From: Theocolax elegans
Lineage: Eukaryota; Arthropoda; Insecta; Hymenoptera; Cerocephalidae
Length of the DNA: 64,000 nt
Assembly (NCBI GenBank): GCA_026168455.1
Contig: CM047425.1
Coordinates: 21,840,648-21,904,647 of the forward strand
Direction of reading: 5' to 3'
Part shown: positions 37,001-50,600 of the stretch, piece by piece
How the letters are laid out: every line of letters starts with the position of its first letter
Numbering within the stretch: the first letter of the stretch is position 1
Program-made: the position numbers and the translations under genes
Notes under the pieces: generated by a model
The model's input: only the letters and a program-made list of their open reading frames with translations
Told to the model about the DNA's origin: nothing
Databases searched by the model: none

Positions 37001-40000
37001 AGAGAGAGATTTCTTATTTAGATTTCCTCATTATGCAAAAATTACTTCTCAATATTCTATCTATAGTTTAGAAATATTATAAGGGAGTTTTTTTAAACTA
37101 TTGCGATAAACACCGTCTTGCAAAGTAAGAAATTCTTGTTTTCTTTAAAAGTATTATACCGATAGGTAATACAAAATCACAATAGATACGATTTCAATGA
37201 GTTAATATAATTGAACATGCTTGAAGCAGTCATAACTTTGAAATTGAAAACACCAAAAGTATTTCATTTGTAAAAAATCATAAATTAACAGGAAGCTGGA
37301 TATATATATATATATAGTTAATATCGAAAACGGTCTAACATGTATAATAATATAGACATCATTCTACAAAAGATTTGAAAGAATAAAAAAAAATAAAAAA
37401 ATGAAAGAATCGATATTAAAATATCCATATCAGACATAGAAACCAAGGTACGGATATTAAATTCAATTGATTTGCATCATACCGAAATTTCCTTGTTACG
37501 CGAGAACGCGTACAGACGCCAGATTGATGATAAATGCATTTCAAAATCAAATTACACGAAGGTAATAGGTAATCCAAAGTACCTTGGATTGTAATTCATA
37601 ACACGTGAACGACAATGAGAAGTCAAGAGTTCCCCATGTATGTATATATTATATGTATATACGTATGTATATAGATGTACATATACATCCAAGGAAGCGC
37701 AATTCATCACGATGAACGCGCGAGAAGGTATGTATATGTATGTAGAGGTAGAGAGAAGAGGGGTTAAAGTCACTGGATGCACGAATCAAGAATCGACCTT
37801 TGAGAGAGAGACGGAAAACCGGGTATCGAGGGAGGTTATATGTATATATATATATATATATGGAATGGGGAAATCGTAACTTTCATTTCCGCGCATTTAT
37901 ATGGAACATCCTGACTTTAATTTCCGGCACTTGGTACCTATATATGTACTTCGGGACATTGCAATTCACTCTCTCTCTCTCTCCCTCTCTCGCGCGCGTG
38001 CACCCATCCCCCCCCCACCCATCCCTTCTTTCGATATTACTCACTCACTCTCCCTCGATCCTCCCGCACTAGCAATGTTTCAAGTAGATTCAGTACCGAC
38101 GCCCCGTCAGTCGCCCAGCTCTTAAAATCAAGGTGACACTCGAAACTTGAAGACTGTACAAGAGTCGCGGCGAACAAGTCCACGTCTGAAGTATGGAAAA
38201 GGGATGTATATATATATATATATCCCTATATAAAGAGAGAACAATTTGAGAAAAAGGTAGAAACGGAGGGAGCAAGCTAAGAAGAAGAGGAAAAGAAATT
38301 CCGAGACGTAGCTTACCTATATACAATCGAAAGGAAAATTGAAGAAGAGAGAAACGAGGAAAAGCCTGTCGGTAAGTTGTCAAATTGCTTCCTGATAGAC
38401 GTATCGTTAATTCGGTAAAAGGATGGAATCGACGACTCGAATCTTTCGTCCTTGCGAAGATTGCACCGAGACGGAACTTTCCAATTGGCTAATTTGTGTG
38501 TATAATCAAACTTTACTCCGGTATAAATTGTATTTAATCTGGGGAAGTAACGTTTCCGAAGATCAATAACGAACATCCCATAAATATGTAGTTCTACAAT
38601 TACATAGGAGGTGTACGTGTGCAGTTCTAATTGATGAAACAATCGAGTAACCGCGATTCACTTAACATTTTCATACCTTCTGTCATAAATAATAATAACC
38701 AATTTTTGTATTAATTATACACACACTCATTTACTGAACGTATAGAAAATAAATTGTTTTCCGCAACCTCAACTCAAAAAAATGGAACCAAGAAGTATTG
38801 ACTTTTTATCAATATTCGATACGTGACGTTTTTACATTGAATCAGCTGTTTTTAAGATGTTACAAATGATGTTGAAACATCTTTTTATCCAATGTTACTT
38901 TTATAGAATTTTTGTCTACAAATCTCCAAACCACTAAAATTAAAATATGATAATTTTAATATTAAAACACTGAATGCATTAGGTAATTACACTTTTTAAT
39001 TACACGACTTCAATATTAAATATTTAATAGGTTCAACCACCTAATAATAAATTGATGATTAATAGAATATACTAAATGTTTGTATGAGAATTTTATTTAA
39101 TATCCTCAAATTGATTCTAGTATTATATTATGATATCAGTCAACAGTTTTGATTATACGATAGAATTTTCAAGATAAAATTAAACAAAATAAAAAAATAA
39201 TATTGTAGTAATGAAGAAGACGTATTACTTTCTCGAAAATGTAAAAAAATATTATCTATGTATCACGAAACTAAGTATAATCTTTTTGATGGTTTATCTA
39301 ATTAAAAAAAAAGGAATTGAAGAAAACAAATGGTCGAAGAAATTAATATAAAAGCGTTATAGTCATTTTGAATAATACCTGTCATAAATATTGTCTGAAT
39401 TATACCTACATATTGCGTAGAAAAAAATATTTGTCAATTTATTATAAAATGTGCGATTCATATTGCCAACAAAGAAATAAAACGATTTAAAGTATGAAAT
39501 ATGTTACAAAGTTTGTATTCACATTGCAATATAGAAAAAGAATTTTATTTATTCAACTCTTCCATACCCGGATTAAATCTGAGTTAAATACCGTTGCACA
39601 TAGGGTATAGAATTCTATATATATTCGCATAATAACAATTAAAGAACATATTTTTGATAGCAAGCGTTTATTAATATTTATTTATAATTCAAAAAATGGT
39701 GTGCAATTTGTGTATAAATTATGTATAAATATAAATTCCGATTATAAATATCTTGTATATAGTATGATTGGACAATGATTTTTATAAATAAAACTCAAGA
39801 TATAAAATAAACAAAAATAAGCAGATGAATGTGATATTTACACCAGGAGAGCAAATATTTACGGCAAGTGATATTTCTTAACTATGACAAATTAATGATT
39901 TAAATACGAGCAATGTTTAGTTACGTAAATCTATAGTTTCGTGAATAAGCTGGCGTGTTTGAAATTACATACATTTTCATGAATATCTAGATACAACTGC

Positions 40001-43000
40001 GTGGTCATCACAATAATATTTGATAAAGTGAAGTAATATAATCAGTATGTTGATGTGTATCGTAGATTTACATAAAACTATTTGGCAAGCGGTCATATGA
40101 TACAGAAATTCATCAAACGGAATGATAGTAATTTTATTGAACAAACTGAATATCTTTTTTATTGTGATTGTTACAGTAAAATATACCAATAATTATAAAG
40201 AGTTTCTGGAGCAGAAAACTACTTACAATCTATATAATGCAGAATTTGAGTATGCTCGCTTATTTATTGGAATGAAAACAATCGTTCCATGTTACTTGTC
40301 GATTTACATTAAGCGAGACAAAACTAAAAGAACAAGCCATTAAAACGGCATTATAAATAGAAGAAATGGAAGATGTCAATTTTCTAGTAGGGTGGATGTT
40401 TAAATAGATATTTTAAATAGATTGATTTCTAGTATGGGTTAACTCATTTGAATTGACAAATGAAAATTTCATTAGTACATTTGAAGTTGTAGCTATAAAT
40501 ACATTTTCGCTTATTGAATTATTGCTTAGGTTCTTAGTTAGAGATTGTTTTGTATTCTCTGTTTAGTTAATTTGTACAAATTTTGATTAAATCTGGGATA
40601 AATCCTGATTTTTATTTTTTTCAGTGTAAAATAGATAATCGTCACATACTGATGTTGATCTGTCTAGTTATATAGGAAGCTAACAGCTACAAGTCAATAT
40701 TGAAAATATATATATAAAAAAAACATAAGTTAATACGTGTAATAATAAATGTACTAATTCTTTAGAACAAATAGTCCTGTTTCTAAATGTAATATTTTTT
40801 TACACGTTTATTCGTTCCTTGCGAGTTTGTTGAATTGATATTGTAGATTAAGAGCGCGAAACATTTACTTTAATAATAATTGTCAAATTTATAAAAATAA
40901 TGAAAAATTACAAACAACTTTGGTATTTCAAGTTAATAAAAAATGGGGTGCTCAAAGTAAAATATAAACTCGAATTAAGTAAAAGAGCTTTATAACACAA
41001 TAGAATATAATAATAAACTCCCCAAAGGAAATTGTACGTCTCGTTAGTTTCCGTCGACTGAAACATTTTTTCGCGTGCATATAACACGAAGTGTCGAAGA
41101 AAAGAAGCAAAGTATCGATAAGAAGAAAAAAAATAAGAGTAAGTAAAAGCTTGAAAAAGGAGGGTAGGAAAGGCACTTACTTTATTTGCCGGTTGATCGG
41201 GCCCCAATGAGTAGACGGCAATGTCCCTCGTCACTGTGTCCTTCTTCAAGTCCATACCGACGAGGACAGCTACTCGACAGTTTCGTGCGAGGCAAAACGC
41301 CTCGAGCGCCTCCGTCGCACCCTCCAGTTCGAGGAAGTCCTGTGTGACAACGTCATGGAATTAGGGGATGAAAGGCAACGCTACTCTACGAACTCGGGCA
41401 TCTAATTTAATTCGAATGCGTCCGGTCTACGCGTTTTGGGTGAATGTCTTTTAAATTCAAGTGTGAAATCTCGGCTATTTGATATGTGCTTCTTATACTT
41501 TTGGCTTAAACTTCATTATGAATTTCAAAATGTATTTATTGCAAATTTAATCGACTACGTGTTTTCTTTTTCATTGTTTGTTTATTTTTATATTTATTAT
41601 TCGATAACCATACTGAGAGAAAAGTTGAATATGATTATGCAAATGTTAATGGTAAAATTTTATCGCATGCTCGTTTCTATCATATTTCTTCAGAATCGTA
41701 GTAAAAATTAGGAATCAGATTGAAAATTTACCATGCTAGAACATTTAGTGTATTTTAATAATATTTTAACGTTTAATGATATATTTTATTAAACTTTTCT
41801 CTCTGTGTAATTGTTATATCTTATTCAGAATTAATCTTATAAACAATACACTAGATGGCTTGTAATATTTTTAAATATGCACAACAAAAAAAAAAGATAG
41901 ACTAGTTTTTCTATGATATATTTTTAGGTATAATAACAATACAATAAATTTTAAATTGTAATTATAACGAATTAAAGAATCAAAAATACCTTAACTACAC
42001 ATATTTTTAAAAAATGTAAATATCTTCTAGAATTTTATATATCAGGGTGCGCAACATGGAGGAATACAATAAACATTAAAACGTGATTGCATTTTAATTT
42101 AATTATACAACAAATTATTTGTTAATCCCTTTTCTACTTAGGATAGTAAAATAAGTTTAACCGGTCCTGTAACTTAGCACCTACAAATTCGTAGTAAAAG
42201 CACAGAAGAATTAAATAACATTTAACGAAAAATACTTAAAAGGCAGTAAATCAAGCACTACAAAAGTTTCATTGATCTGTTCGAAATGAAGTACCGGTTC
42301 TTAAAGTTACAAAACCTAATCTTTCACTACAAATTTCACTTCCACCTTGACAATTAAACGAAGAAAAAAGAAAGGATACGAGGGAGATGGAGAAGTAGAA
42401 GGAGGAGGAGGAGGAGAAGAAGAAGCAAGTAAAAAGAAAAACGATTCGTCGCACGGTCGCTTACCTCACGGAATCGCATAAAAACCAAGATCCCCCATGC
42501 CGACCCATTTAAAGCGAGGCGGAAATCGCGTGGAGTATAAAAAAAGGCAGGCCAAGCGGAAAAATCGAAACAGGCGCTGGCGAATCCCTAAACTTTTTCA
42601 ATTATCATCGCGCATTCCTGGGGGAGGGCACGCGCGCGCTCTCGCACGGTCCATTTGTACGCAGCGTTAGCACGTCGCCGGGGCGATTTTACGGGGTTCG
42701 CGCTTAGTCAATCGATCGCGAACACGACCAAGGAAGAATATATCCGATCTCTCGTTTTTTTTTGTCTTTTTTTTGCTACTCTCCCAGCTACGTTGGGGGG
42801 ATGGATGAATCTGGGCTCCGAGGGTGGAATCGAGAATGGATGTGGCTGAAACATTTTTATGCTAATTACAGGGTAAAATGCTTTTAATGCCTTTTAGCGG
42901 ATAATTGTTTGTTTGGTTAAATTAACGCGACATAGTTCGTATAGCGTCTGCCTAGACACGATGAAACTTTGTTTTACTCTATTATAGTTTTTATTGCAAA

Positions 43001-46000
43001 ACGTGACAAAGATGAGGTTTGATGTGATAATATTATTTCTACATGTATACATATATATTTAGTTGTATAGTGTACTATCGATGCAAGATTTTTGATAAAT
43101 ATTAAAAGTATAACTTTTATTTATCTTTGAGTCGTGTTCACTGTTTATAATATCGTTTTATTATTTGAAGATAATATAAGATTTATAATACTTATGTAGC
43201 CAAAATTAAAAAAATATAAAATTATTGAAGTTTGGGAGTGTAAGCGTACTACTTAATTTGTATATGAATTATTTAAATTGAAATGCTTGAAGAAATATAC
43301 TATTTAAGTTAAAATATAATAATCGAATCATTAATTACGCAACCGAAACTGATGGACGAGAGGTATCTAGTTAATACCATTGGAAAATTTTCAAAGCATC
43401 ATAGAACAACGGATCGAGACAAGCGAAAAGACCGATTGAAAAAGAGCAGCAAGTACGAAGAGAAAGGAAGAGAGAGAAATCGACATGGCCACGCGCGAAC
43501 AGTTGCAAAAGAAAAAGCGCCCAATCCGAATGGGACAGGAACGAGAGTAAGCGAGATAGTGAGATAGATAGAGAGAGATAGAGAGAGAGAGAGGGCGGTG
43601 GAGGGTGAGGAGAGAGAGAGAGGTGTATATGTATATACACATAAGCTTATATACATAGATACCTGTACACGAATGCGAACGGATACAGGCAAATAAAAAA
43701 GAGGATGGATACGCCCGGGAAAGAAGAAACGATAAAAAAGGCGAACTGACAGGCAGACACAAACGGCGAGGAGAGTGAAAAAAGGCAACTCCCTCCCGGC
43801 AGTAACAAAAAAGAGGGAGGGAGAGAGGGAGAGAGAGAGAGAGGAGGGTTATATACGAACGGAAGTGAGAAGAAGAGAGCGATCGAGAATAAAACGGGTG
43901 GAGGGTGGAGGCGGACACAAAAGAGAAAACTGGCGCGTCGCGTCATCGGGAACCCAGTCACGTCTCGGCTCGCCTTGGCTAGAGAAGGGTGACATGATTA
44001 CCCGGAACGCTCTTGATGAAAATAAGGAAAGCGATCTAAACTTTGTATTACACGCCTTTCCGGGAAACCCAGCGAGCTGATTCGGGTAGGCGCAAGTGGT
44101 GTGCTCGGGGATCAAATCGAATCGAGGAGAAGGCCGCGCCGAGGGGGCGGAAGGTTATTCGATCGCGCGAGTGAGCGCTCGCTTCCTTGCCTCTGCGCCT
44201 CCGCGCCTCCGCGCCTCCTCGCTCGTCCTCTACTGTCGGATTATTTAATGCCTTCTGAACTGGATCTCGCTCGATTCTCCTCTCTTCTTCCCTTTCTATA
44301 TCCCTCGACGAGTGATTGTGAGATTCGATTGAGTGGATTTATTAGTAGTTACACGGACTATCGGCCCGAGTGGGGATTCCTTTTTATGGTACTTTACCAA
44401 GATTTTTATGTAACTCGCGTGATTTTTTTCCATCTAACTTTCATTTCCGACACTTTTATCACTCTCAATGACAATTTCTTGCATTTACCTACCCCTTTTT
44501 TCCCTTTTTTTCTTCCCTATTAACGATTTAGTTCGATTACTCTATGCTTCGGATCCTTACGTATTTTAACGTCCCGTCAATCGCGCTAACTACTATCTCT
44601 GCGTATCTTTCATATTTCTTAATCTACTTCTTCTACAAAATCGTCTTTGTTCAACTTCGACACCCAATGGTGCGTCAAAGTTCCATTATTATTCACATTT
44701 ATTTCGATAAATTATTGTGTCCAACAGATCAAAATAAAAAGAAATTTTTTCAATATCAAAGACAAACATATAAAAATAATGAGTATTTAAAATAGTTTAA
44801 ATAATTGTAAAATTATACTCAATTTATTTTTAAAAATCCTTTTATAAAATAGAGTTGGGTCTAAAAATGGATTTCCTTAACTGCACCGTGATCATGACGT
44901 AATCATTAAATATTTAAAAGGTTAAATCGCGAAAAATCAAATGATTATGAAAGACAAGAAAAAAAGTGCACGCGCAGCGCACTTAAAGATATCCCGCTAT
45001 GTTGCAATATCAATTGAAATAACTTTTAGACCGTTTAACCTACTCGAACAAAGTTCAATTAAAGTTCTTGATATAAGCACTTTTTAAATCTTTTACTGAT
45101 GATTAGAAGTTTATTAGAACCCCATTTATTTTAATTTACGTAAAATCTTTTATTTTCTAGAGATTTGCAAATACTCGAAACAATGCAAGTTTTTCACCGA
45201 GTTTTAGTCGAGTACTCGAGTTACTATAACTCGAAAAATTTACTAAGCTAATAGACGAGTAGTTTGAATAGTACAGGTAACTTGAATTAGTGGAGCAGCT
45301 CGAACTGAGCAAGTATAACTGGTGCCATATAAATCGTCAAAAACATAAACCAAACCCTTTGAACATTTGGATTCTCCAATCTTCTACATTTAAAATCTTG
45401 TTTCAATTTAATTGAAGAATATTAATTGAGCGATTTGATCAGTTCAGTCATCAGCTCGAACTACTCGAACTATTCGAGTAACTCTAATAATTCGAATAAC
45501 TCTGTACTTTCGAATCACTCGGTTTCTTCGTCTAGTTCCGATACTACGAATCCCGAATTTTCAAGAACTCGCACATCCCGATTGTTCGAAAATATTGAAT
45601 AACTTAATCCCTAAGACTTATCATATTCTTCAGTTTCAGATCAATTAATTTGTCGTAATGTCTAGATTCTCCTCAAAAATCACATTTGTTATTGGCAGCA
45701 TTCTTCTAGCAATACGTACCGTTCCTTACGTTTTTGGGTGAGCTAAATTCGAATTCATGCTCAAAATTCCAAAATGTTGATTACGAAATTAAAGATGAAA
45801 GTATTTATACAAAAAAGTGAATAATGTTTGATTTTTTATTTTTATGATTTTTGTCAGACATAAAATGCGACAATTTTTGAAACTTTGGAAAATTGTTTTA
45901 AAGGGAAATTAATATCCCAAAATACTACGTTTTTCATTGCACCTGTTTTATTAAAAACTTCACAGTTTTAAAAAAAGTTTCAAGAAATAAAACTATCTTA

Positions 46001-47629
46001 GATTTGATTAAAGAGTATTCACTATTTTTCAAATGATTCATACAAATTTTTTATTTTTCAAAAATCCACAAAATTTAAATTTCTAACAAAATTTTTGGTA
46101 ATCTGAAAAAATTCGAGAGTACTCTAGTTAATTCTAACAAATTTTTGAGCTTAGAAAATTTTTACCAAAGCCACTAGATTTCAAAAATAATTTTATAATC
46201 TGAAAACGGGTGAAAATAATTTGCGTAAAATTTAATAATTTCATTCATGTGTTTTTTGAAAGCATGTTAAAAAATTGATGCTTGGTCGTTAATGGATTAA
46301 TAAAGTGTTATTTCTAAATATTTATTACCTACCTAAAATCTAGAAATTAAATTTTATAAGTTAACACCCATTTTGACATTTTACTTTGCTTTTTCAAAAT
46401 TTTTATTTAATTCAATTTATATATAATATATAATTCTATGTATATATACGCATAATTGCTATAGATGGTAAATTTCGAAACTAAAAATGGTTGTTTTTAT
46501 TGGAATATAACAAGGTGTATTAATACTTAAGATGTTGTTTCTCAGATGTTAGTTTGCGTTTAGCAATCGGCCATCAAGTAAGCTGATTAAAAATTTTCAT
46601 AGAGTTAAAATTGATTAATATTGATGTTAATAATGTAATCAAGTTTGTTATCAATTAACTAATTCACAGGATCAGTTTGCAAATAAAAGTCATAATATGA
46701 TGCGTCACAGCGCAATACAATTTGTATTACTAACATATGTTAGATAAGCTTCCATGCATTAATTATAAGCACGAATCTAATTTCGTAAGCAAACAATTAA
46801 TGCTGTTAAATTTTTGTCAACAATAGCTTATAACTCGTGTTTAGCTCATTTGTTTGTCTGTATCTTAATTAGAATAACCGATATTTTGACATATCACGAT
46901 TCAATGATGCTACGTTATGGCAATCAGGACAATCAGTTAATTACCATATTATAATCAACAATCATTACTAACATTACCTAATGTATACTAAAATTACATT
47001 CTAAAATTTTATTAAAAATATCAATTACGAACGTAAGTAATTTTTTCTTTTTTTGACTTTTATTCCTATCGAAAAAAACCTCCGAAAAAATATTCATGAA
47101 AAATAATATATATCAAAATTAACCACATCTGCATTTCAAATTAGGCTTAACAAAAGAATCCTTTAGAGGGTACGTACGCAGAATGTCATTATTCTGACTC
47201 ATTATCTCACGAATCGACGCGATATTCATTTACATCCGCAAAGCCACGCCTTTTTTCCCCCTGACAGGGACTACGAGCTTCCGTACACCAATTAATCCCC
47301 AGAAAAAGAAGCGGGACACGTAAATCCAAGCGCATCGAACGAAGAGGTTGAATATAAAAGGAGGAACGTTTGGCGTTCGCTTACCTTCACTAAAATTGGA
47401 AAACCGGGTATCGGAACCCCATTAACAACTTTGAGGTCCTTAATTAGGAGATCTCTCGGTGTCAGCTCGCTAATGTCAGTTTTCGCCTCGAGGATTTCAT
47501 GGTATAGTTGTGCCCTGTCCGATTTGTCGATCTCGCATATTTTTTCCATTTTCTCCATTATCTCATGGTCCAGTGGTGTTGCTCGACCTGCCTCCTTTGA
47601 GAAATTTACCGTGTCTATTAATATTGGAC
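31094..47629 (-). CDS. prune: PRUNE exopolyphosphatase-like (DHH/DHHA2), last three coding exons
   Basis: Exons in transcript order are 47629-47385, 41339-41181 and 31267-31094, joined at phase 0 with GT/AG borders. They encode about 192 C-terminal residues; the first exon starts in phase 1. PILIDTVNFS and RATPLDHEIMEKME match the end of the DHH part and start of the DHHA2 domain of PRUNE proteins. FDVSGLT-like DISELTPRDLLIKDL follows, then ATEALEAFC. The last exon gives LYKQANVRATRKQILP, matching the conserved YLQGN...SRKKLLP tail. The family splits short-chain polyphosphates and binds nucleoside diphosphate kinase. The N-terminal catalytic half (NxxCDLDS and DHH motifs) was not found up to base 64000, so the gene is cut by the window or its small 5' exons were missed. 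Introns are about 9.9 kb and 6.0 kb. Confidence 0.88.
32446..33110. repeat. Foldback element with ~300-bp inverted arms
   Basis: Arms at about 32446-32758 and 32810-33110 are reverse complements with scattered mismatches and small indels, around a ~50-bp centre. Runs of 30 bp or more match exactly, for example around the ACGTAAAATTTCGCC motif near 32580. There is no open frame. It is a long palindromic DNA element similar in design to, but different in sequence from, the one at the left window edge. Confidence 0.8.
33221..33337. repeat. Compact hairpin element (117 bp)
   Basis: Bases 33221-33274 pair with 33282-33337 around a loop of about 7 bases. The outer TATGCACTT/AAGTACATA and inner GTTGCC/GGACAGCAAC blocks pair best; mismatches and small bulges occur between. 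The sequence is GC-richer than its surroundings. It may be a MITE or an RNA hairpin; it is too long and bulged to call a miRNA precursor from sequence alone. Confidence 0.65.
35584..35802 (+). other. Unassigned open frame in PRUNE intron
   Basis: A 72-codon open frame on the + strand begins at TTG. It is not low-complexity and has balanced amino-acid use (for example RSAQAILVVLQEEP), with a local rise in GC. The preceding 300 bp also look less AT-rich than the intron average. I do not recognise the protein. It may be a fragment of a decayed transposon; it is not called as a gene. Confidence 0.2.
37600..38640. other. GC-rich island with AT, TC and C-rich tracts
   Basis: The stretch holds AT repeats (about 37843-37861 and 38207-38224), a TC tract (37971-37990), a poly-C block (38007-38016) and GA-rich runs (38260-38300). 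Splice-donor-like CTATAG|GTAAGC occurs on the - strand near 38313. Open frames are low-complexity. It may be regulatory; no gene is called. Confidence 0.35.
41609..41811. repeat. MITE-like element, CTGAGAGAAAAGTT ends
   Basis: The left ACTGAGAGAAAAGTTGAAT and the right end, reverse-complemented (ACAGAGAGAAAAGTTTAAT), are inverted copies. Further in, ATGGTAAAATTTT pairs with GAAAATTTACCAT. It is related by its ends to the elements near 4488, 16209 and 24552. Confidence 0.55.
45158..45581. repeat. hAT-like non-autonomous element with CTCGA repeats
   Basis: The left end reads AGAGATTTGCAAATACTCGAAA. The right end, reverse-complemented, reads CGGGATGTGCGAGTTCTTGAAA, an imperfect inverted pair resembling hAT termini. 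Subterminal regions on both sides are packed with ACTCGAA/TTCGAGT motifs in both orientations, as in transposase-binding arrays. No clear 8-bp target duplication was seen and there is no coding frame. Confidence 0.45.
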
Positions 47630-50600
47630 CTGAAATTTTTAGATAATATGTAATCTGTGACAGGATATATGATCAACAGTCAATATCATTATTAATCAGT
47701 TCATTCCTATAATAAAGGATAATAATAAAGTGAATCTTGTAGAAAATGATTACATCTCTATAATGAAATAAAGTATTGTATCTGCCATAATGTATTAATG
47801 TATTGTCTAATCAGGTACAATATTAAATATATTTTATTATAAACTTTATTGTAACACAGAGTATCTATCACTAAATACATATCAAAAAATACTATTTCCA
47901 AAAGCTTTTGTTGCTCATATTATCTTGTATTTATTTTTATTAAATTTATCTAGCAAATGTTAATAATTTTGTAGCAAAAACATTAGAGTAGTTGTACAAA
48001 AAATTTAAGTGACAATACGGAGGACAATACACACAACACCCAATTTTTCAATAAAATTTTTAATTTTTAGACTAATTGCGTTTAATATTTTCTTAACTTA
48101 TGTAAAAAAGCAACATACTAAATTCGTTTAATATATCTTCTAAATTTTTTTGAAAATACACTGACAAACAAAAGCTAGTATAAACTATAATTATTTAACT
48201 AAATCGATATTTTGAATGCGCAAAATTAAAAGAAATCTTTATATACCAGAACGAATATCACTAGTGCGACATGGATGATGAAGATCGGGCATAAAGTGTA
48301 ACTACCACAAGAAGAGAGTCTTTCAAAAATAGGTTGTTTTCCCAAAGGCGCGCGAGTGCGCATATAGAGTAATAGTAGATTCGTAAAAGCCAATAGAGGA
48401 ATAAGCGTAAAGTGACTTAAATCCTGCGAACTCAGCCTGCAAGCTCGAGGAAAAAAGAAGGAAGAGAAGAAGAAACGAGGCAAAGCCGAGGCATTGGTTC
48501 TAACCGAAAGTCTCGGTCTAATCGTCCCGAACGGCTTACAGCTCTTTACTCGCGGCTGAACGGCGTCGGCATTGGTCAATTGAAATTCTCTGGGTGTGCA
48601 CGCGCGATCGCCCGACAAACGATCCGGGAGATAGAAAACGGGAAACGGAGAAGCCATGTGCACTACGGTTACGAGGAAGGAAAGCAGGGAGGAAAAAACA
48701 AGCTAGAGAGAATTTGCCAGTAGAGAGCGAAAGGCTAACTGTTGGATGGATCAGCTTGTACCGCGGAAGGCCACGCAGAGGATCTTGGCATTGTTTCTCA
48801 GGCGAACCTCGACTAAACTTGAGCTTTATACCTCCAAGTTCCAAGGACAATGGGATCTAAGTCTACTTGTTCATGCATTCGCATGATAAATTCTGGTATA
48901 TATTATTATATATAAATATATCTGTTATTAATATAGTCAACTAATTTATAGAATAAAATTTGTAGATACATCATTCAAAAACTCTCTCGCTTGGTGAAAA
49001 TCAAATTTTAAACTACACTATTAACATTTTATTAATTGAGCATCAATGTATGTATATCAATTGTTAAAATAAACGTTAACTATTAGTGGGCAAGAAAATC
49101 TATACGGTTAAAAATAAGAATAATCAATTATCTATAAAATTTATAATGATAAAAAAATTGATACTTTAAAATAAAATTATTAGTCCAGCGCAATAACTTT
49201 ATGAAAGGTGATTTCGAAGAAGTTATTACTGTTTCAACGCAGTAGGAACTTATGCAATTACTGAAAAACTTATAAATTGCAATTATTTTTCCGTAATAGG
49301 TACTTAACCACTGATTGAAGTTGAATATGGTTTACGATATCTTCTCTATTAGTATTTGTAAAAGATATTATATTTCCATATAGCTAAATCATATATAGAA
49401 ACTTGGAAAAGTAATTTAATTATAATAACAAATGACAGTTTCCCATTTTATTCAATCTAAATTTTAGATATGTCGAAAGTGTGTCGATATAGTAAAAAAT
49501 TAAAAGCAAATTTACTTTAAAATATATATTTTTCCATTGACAAAATATTCGTATTCGAATGGTTTATATTGGAAAATGAAGAAAACGTAACGTTAAGAAA
49601 TATATTCGGAATTAAAATATGCTATACATAATTAAATTCTGATGTTTGTTTCATTAAAATTAATTACCGCATGAAATTTTCAAAAGTTACATTTATAGTA
49701 TATATTTGTTAGACTTTCATTGAAGTTGACAAATTAACTTAAAAATTACAAAATTAAATACATTGAAAATAATTAGTGACATCAGTCGAATAAAATTTTC
49801 GTATGCACTCTTTTTATTTCAATGATCTGAGCTCTTATCAAACAAAAGTCGGTAGAGCTGAAGCGTGCGGTAACTCCCATATTAAAATCATCGCGTGATT
49901 CCGGCACCATATGGTGAATAGACTCTTCATATACTGCCAGTACTTATAACGCACTCCTTTGAAGTCTAAAATTTTAGTAATTAAATAATGTAAATAAACG
50001 TTCAATATTTATACTAATATTTGCACAAAATATTTTATAGTTCAGCTCGCTTATAATTTATTTGAACAACCCTCGAATAACCAAAATGTACTCTCTAGAA
50101 ATTAAAACTCGTTTATTGGATACAATCAATTAAAATTTGGCTTTATGATATTTATTATACCGTATGAATACAATAAATTATACTTCAAAAAGATAACAAA
50201 TTTATTAATTATTTATGTTGTCGTTAATAATAATATATATAGAGCTACAGTTGCCTAAAATAAAACAAAATATTCTTTGATCATAAATTATTTGTAGTTA
50301 CTTCTACGAATATGGCTATTAGATTATTGAAATAAAATTAATTGAAGTAACTATAATTATAATATAATTGAGCTTCATCTCCTCTCACCCCCCGAATAAA
50401 AGAAATCCTTTCATCACCAAAATGTCTACACGTGAATTCCATTCAATTAAGTCCTGAAATGCAATTCTCATGTTAAAATAATAAAAAGGAAATGTGTCAC
50501 CCCTATGGAGACTTAAGCAGGTCCGCTCGTACGAAAACCCTCTTAAAGGCTCTGCTGATTCTCAGCTCTTCCACGAAAACATGCTTGGTTACTTGCTTTC

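Larger units (their letters stand above)
31268..41180 (-). other. PRUNE intron, about 9.9 kb
   Basis: The intron holds a CA microsatellite (about 31330-31351), a 665-bp foldback element (32446-33110), a hairpin element (33221-33337), an unexplained + strand open frame (35584-35802), and a GC-rich island with AT and TC microsatellites (37600-38640). The rest is AT-rich with nothing recognised. Direct phase-0 joining of the flanking exons gives a protein that aligns without a gap to PRUNE, so I see no need for another coding exon. Confidence 0.6.
41340..47384 (-). other. PRUNE intron, about 6.0 kb
   Basis: The intron contains a MITE-like element (41609-41811), two GC-rich islands (42340-42850 and 43330-44520), and a hAT-like element rich in CTCGA motifs (45158-45581). 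The remainder is AT-rich. The islands include GA/CT-rich runs (42395-42430, 43560-43620, 43810-43845). A donor-like GTGAG|GTAAGC on the - strand near 42465 follows a short open frame but does not keep the PRUNE frame. Confidence 0.55.

Noticed and set aside
43391..43918. 175-codon open frame on the - strand
   Set aside because: A Ser/Leu/Phe-rich low-complexity product of a GA-rich island; the opposite strand is equally open.
44101..44523. 140-codon open frame on the + strand
   Set aside because: No recognisable motif; it begins in CpG-rich sequence and ends in a T-rich run, so it is probably chance.
48226..48850. Overlapping - strand open frames upstream of PRUNE exon 47385-47629, tested as missing PRUNE exons
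   Set aside because: No NxxCDLDS or DHH-like motifs and no matching splice borders.
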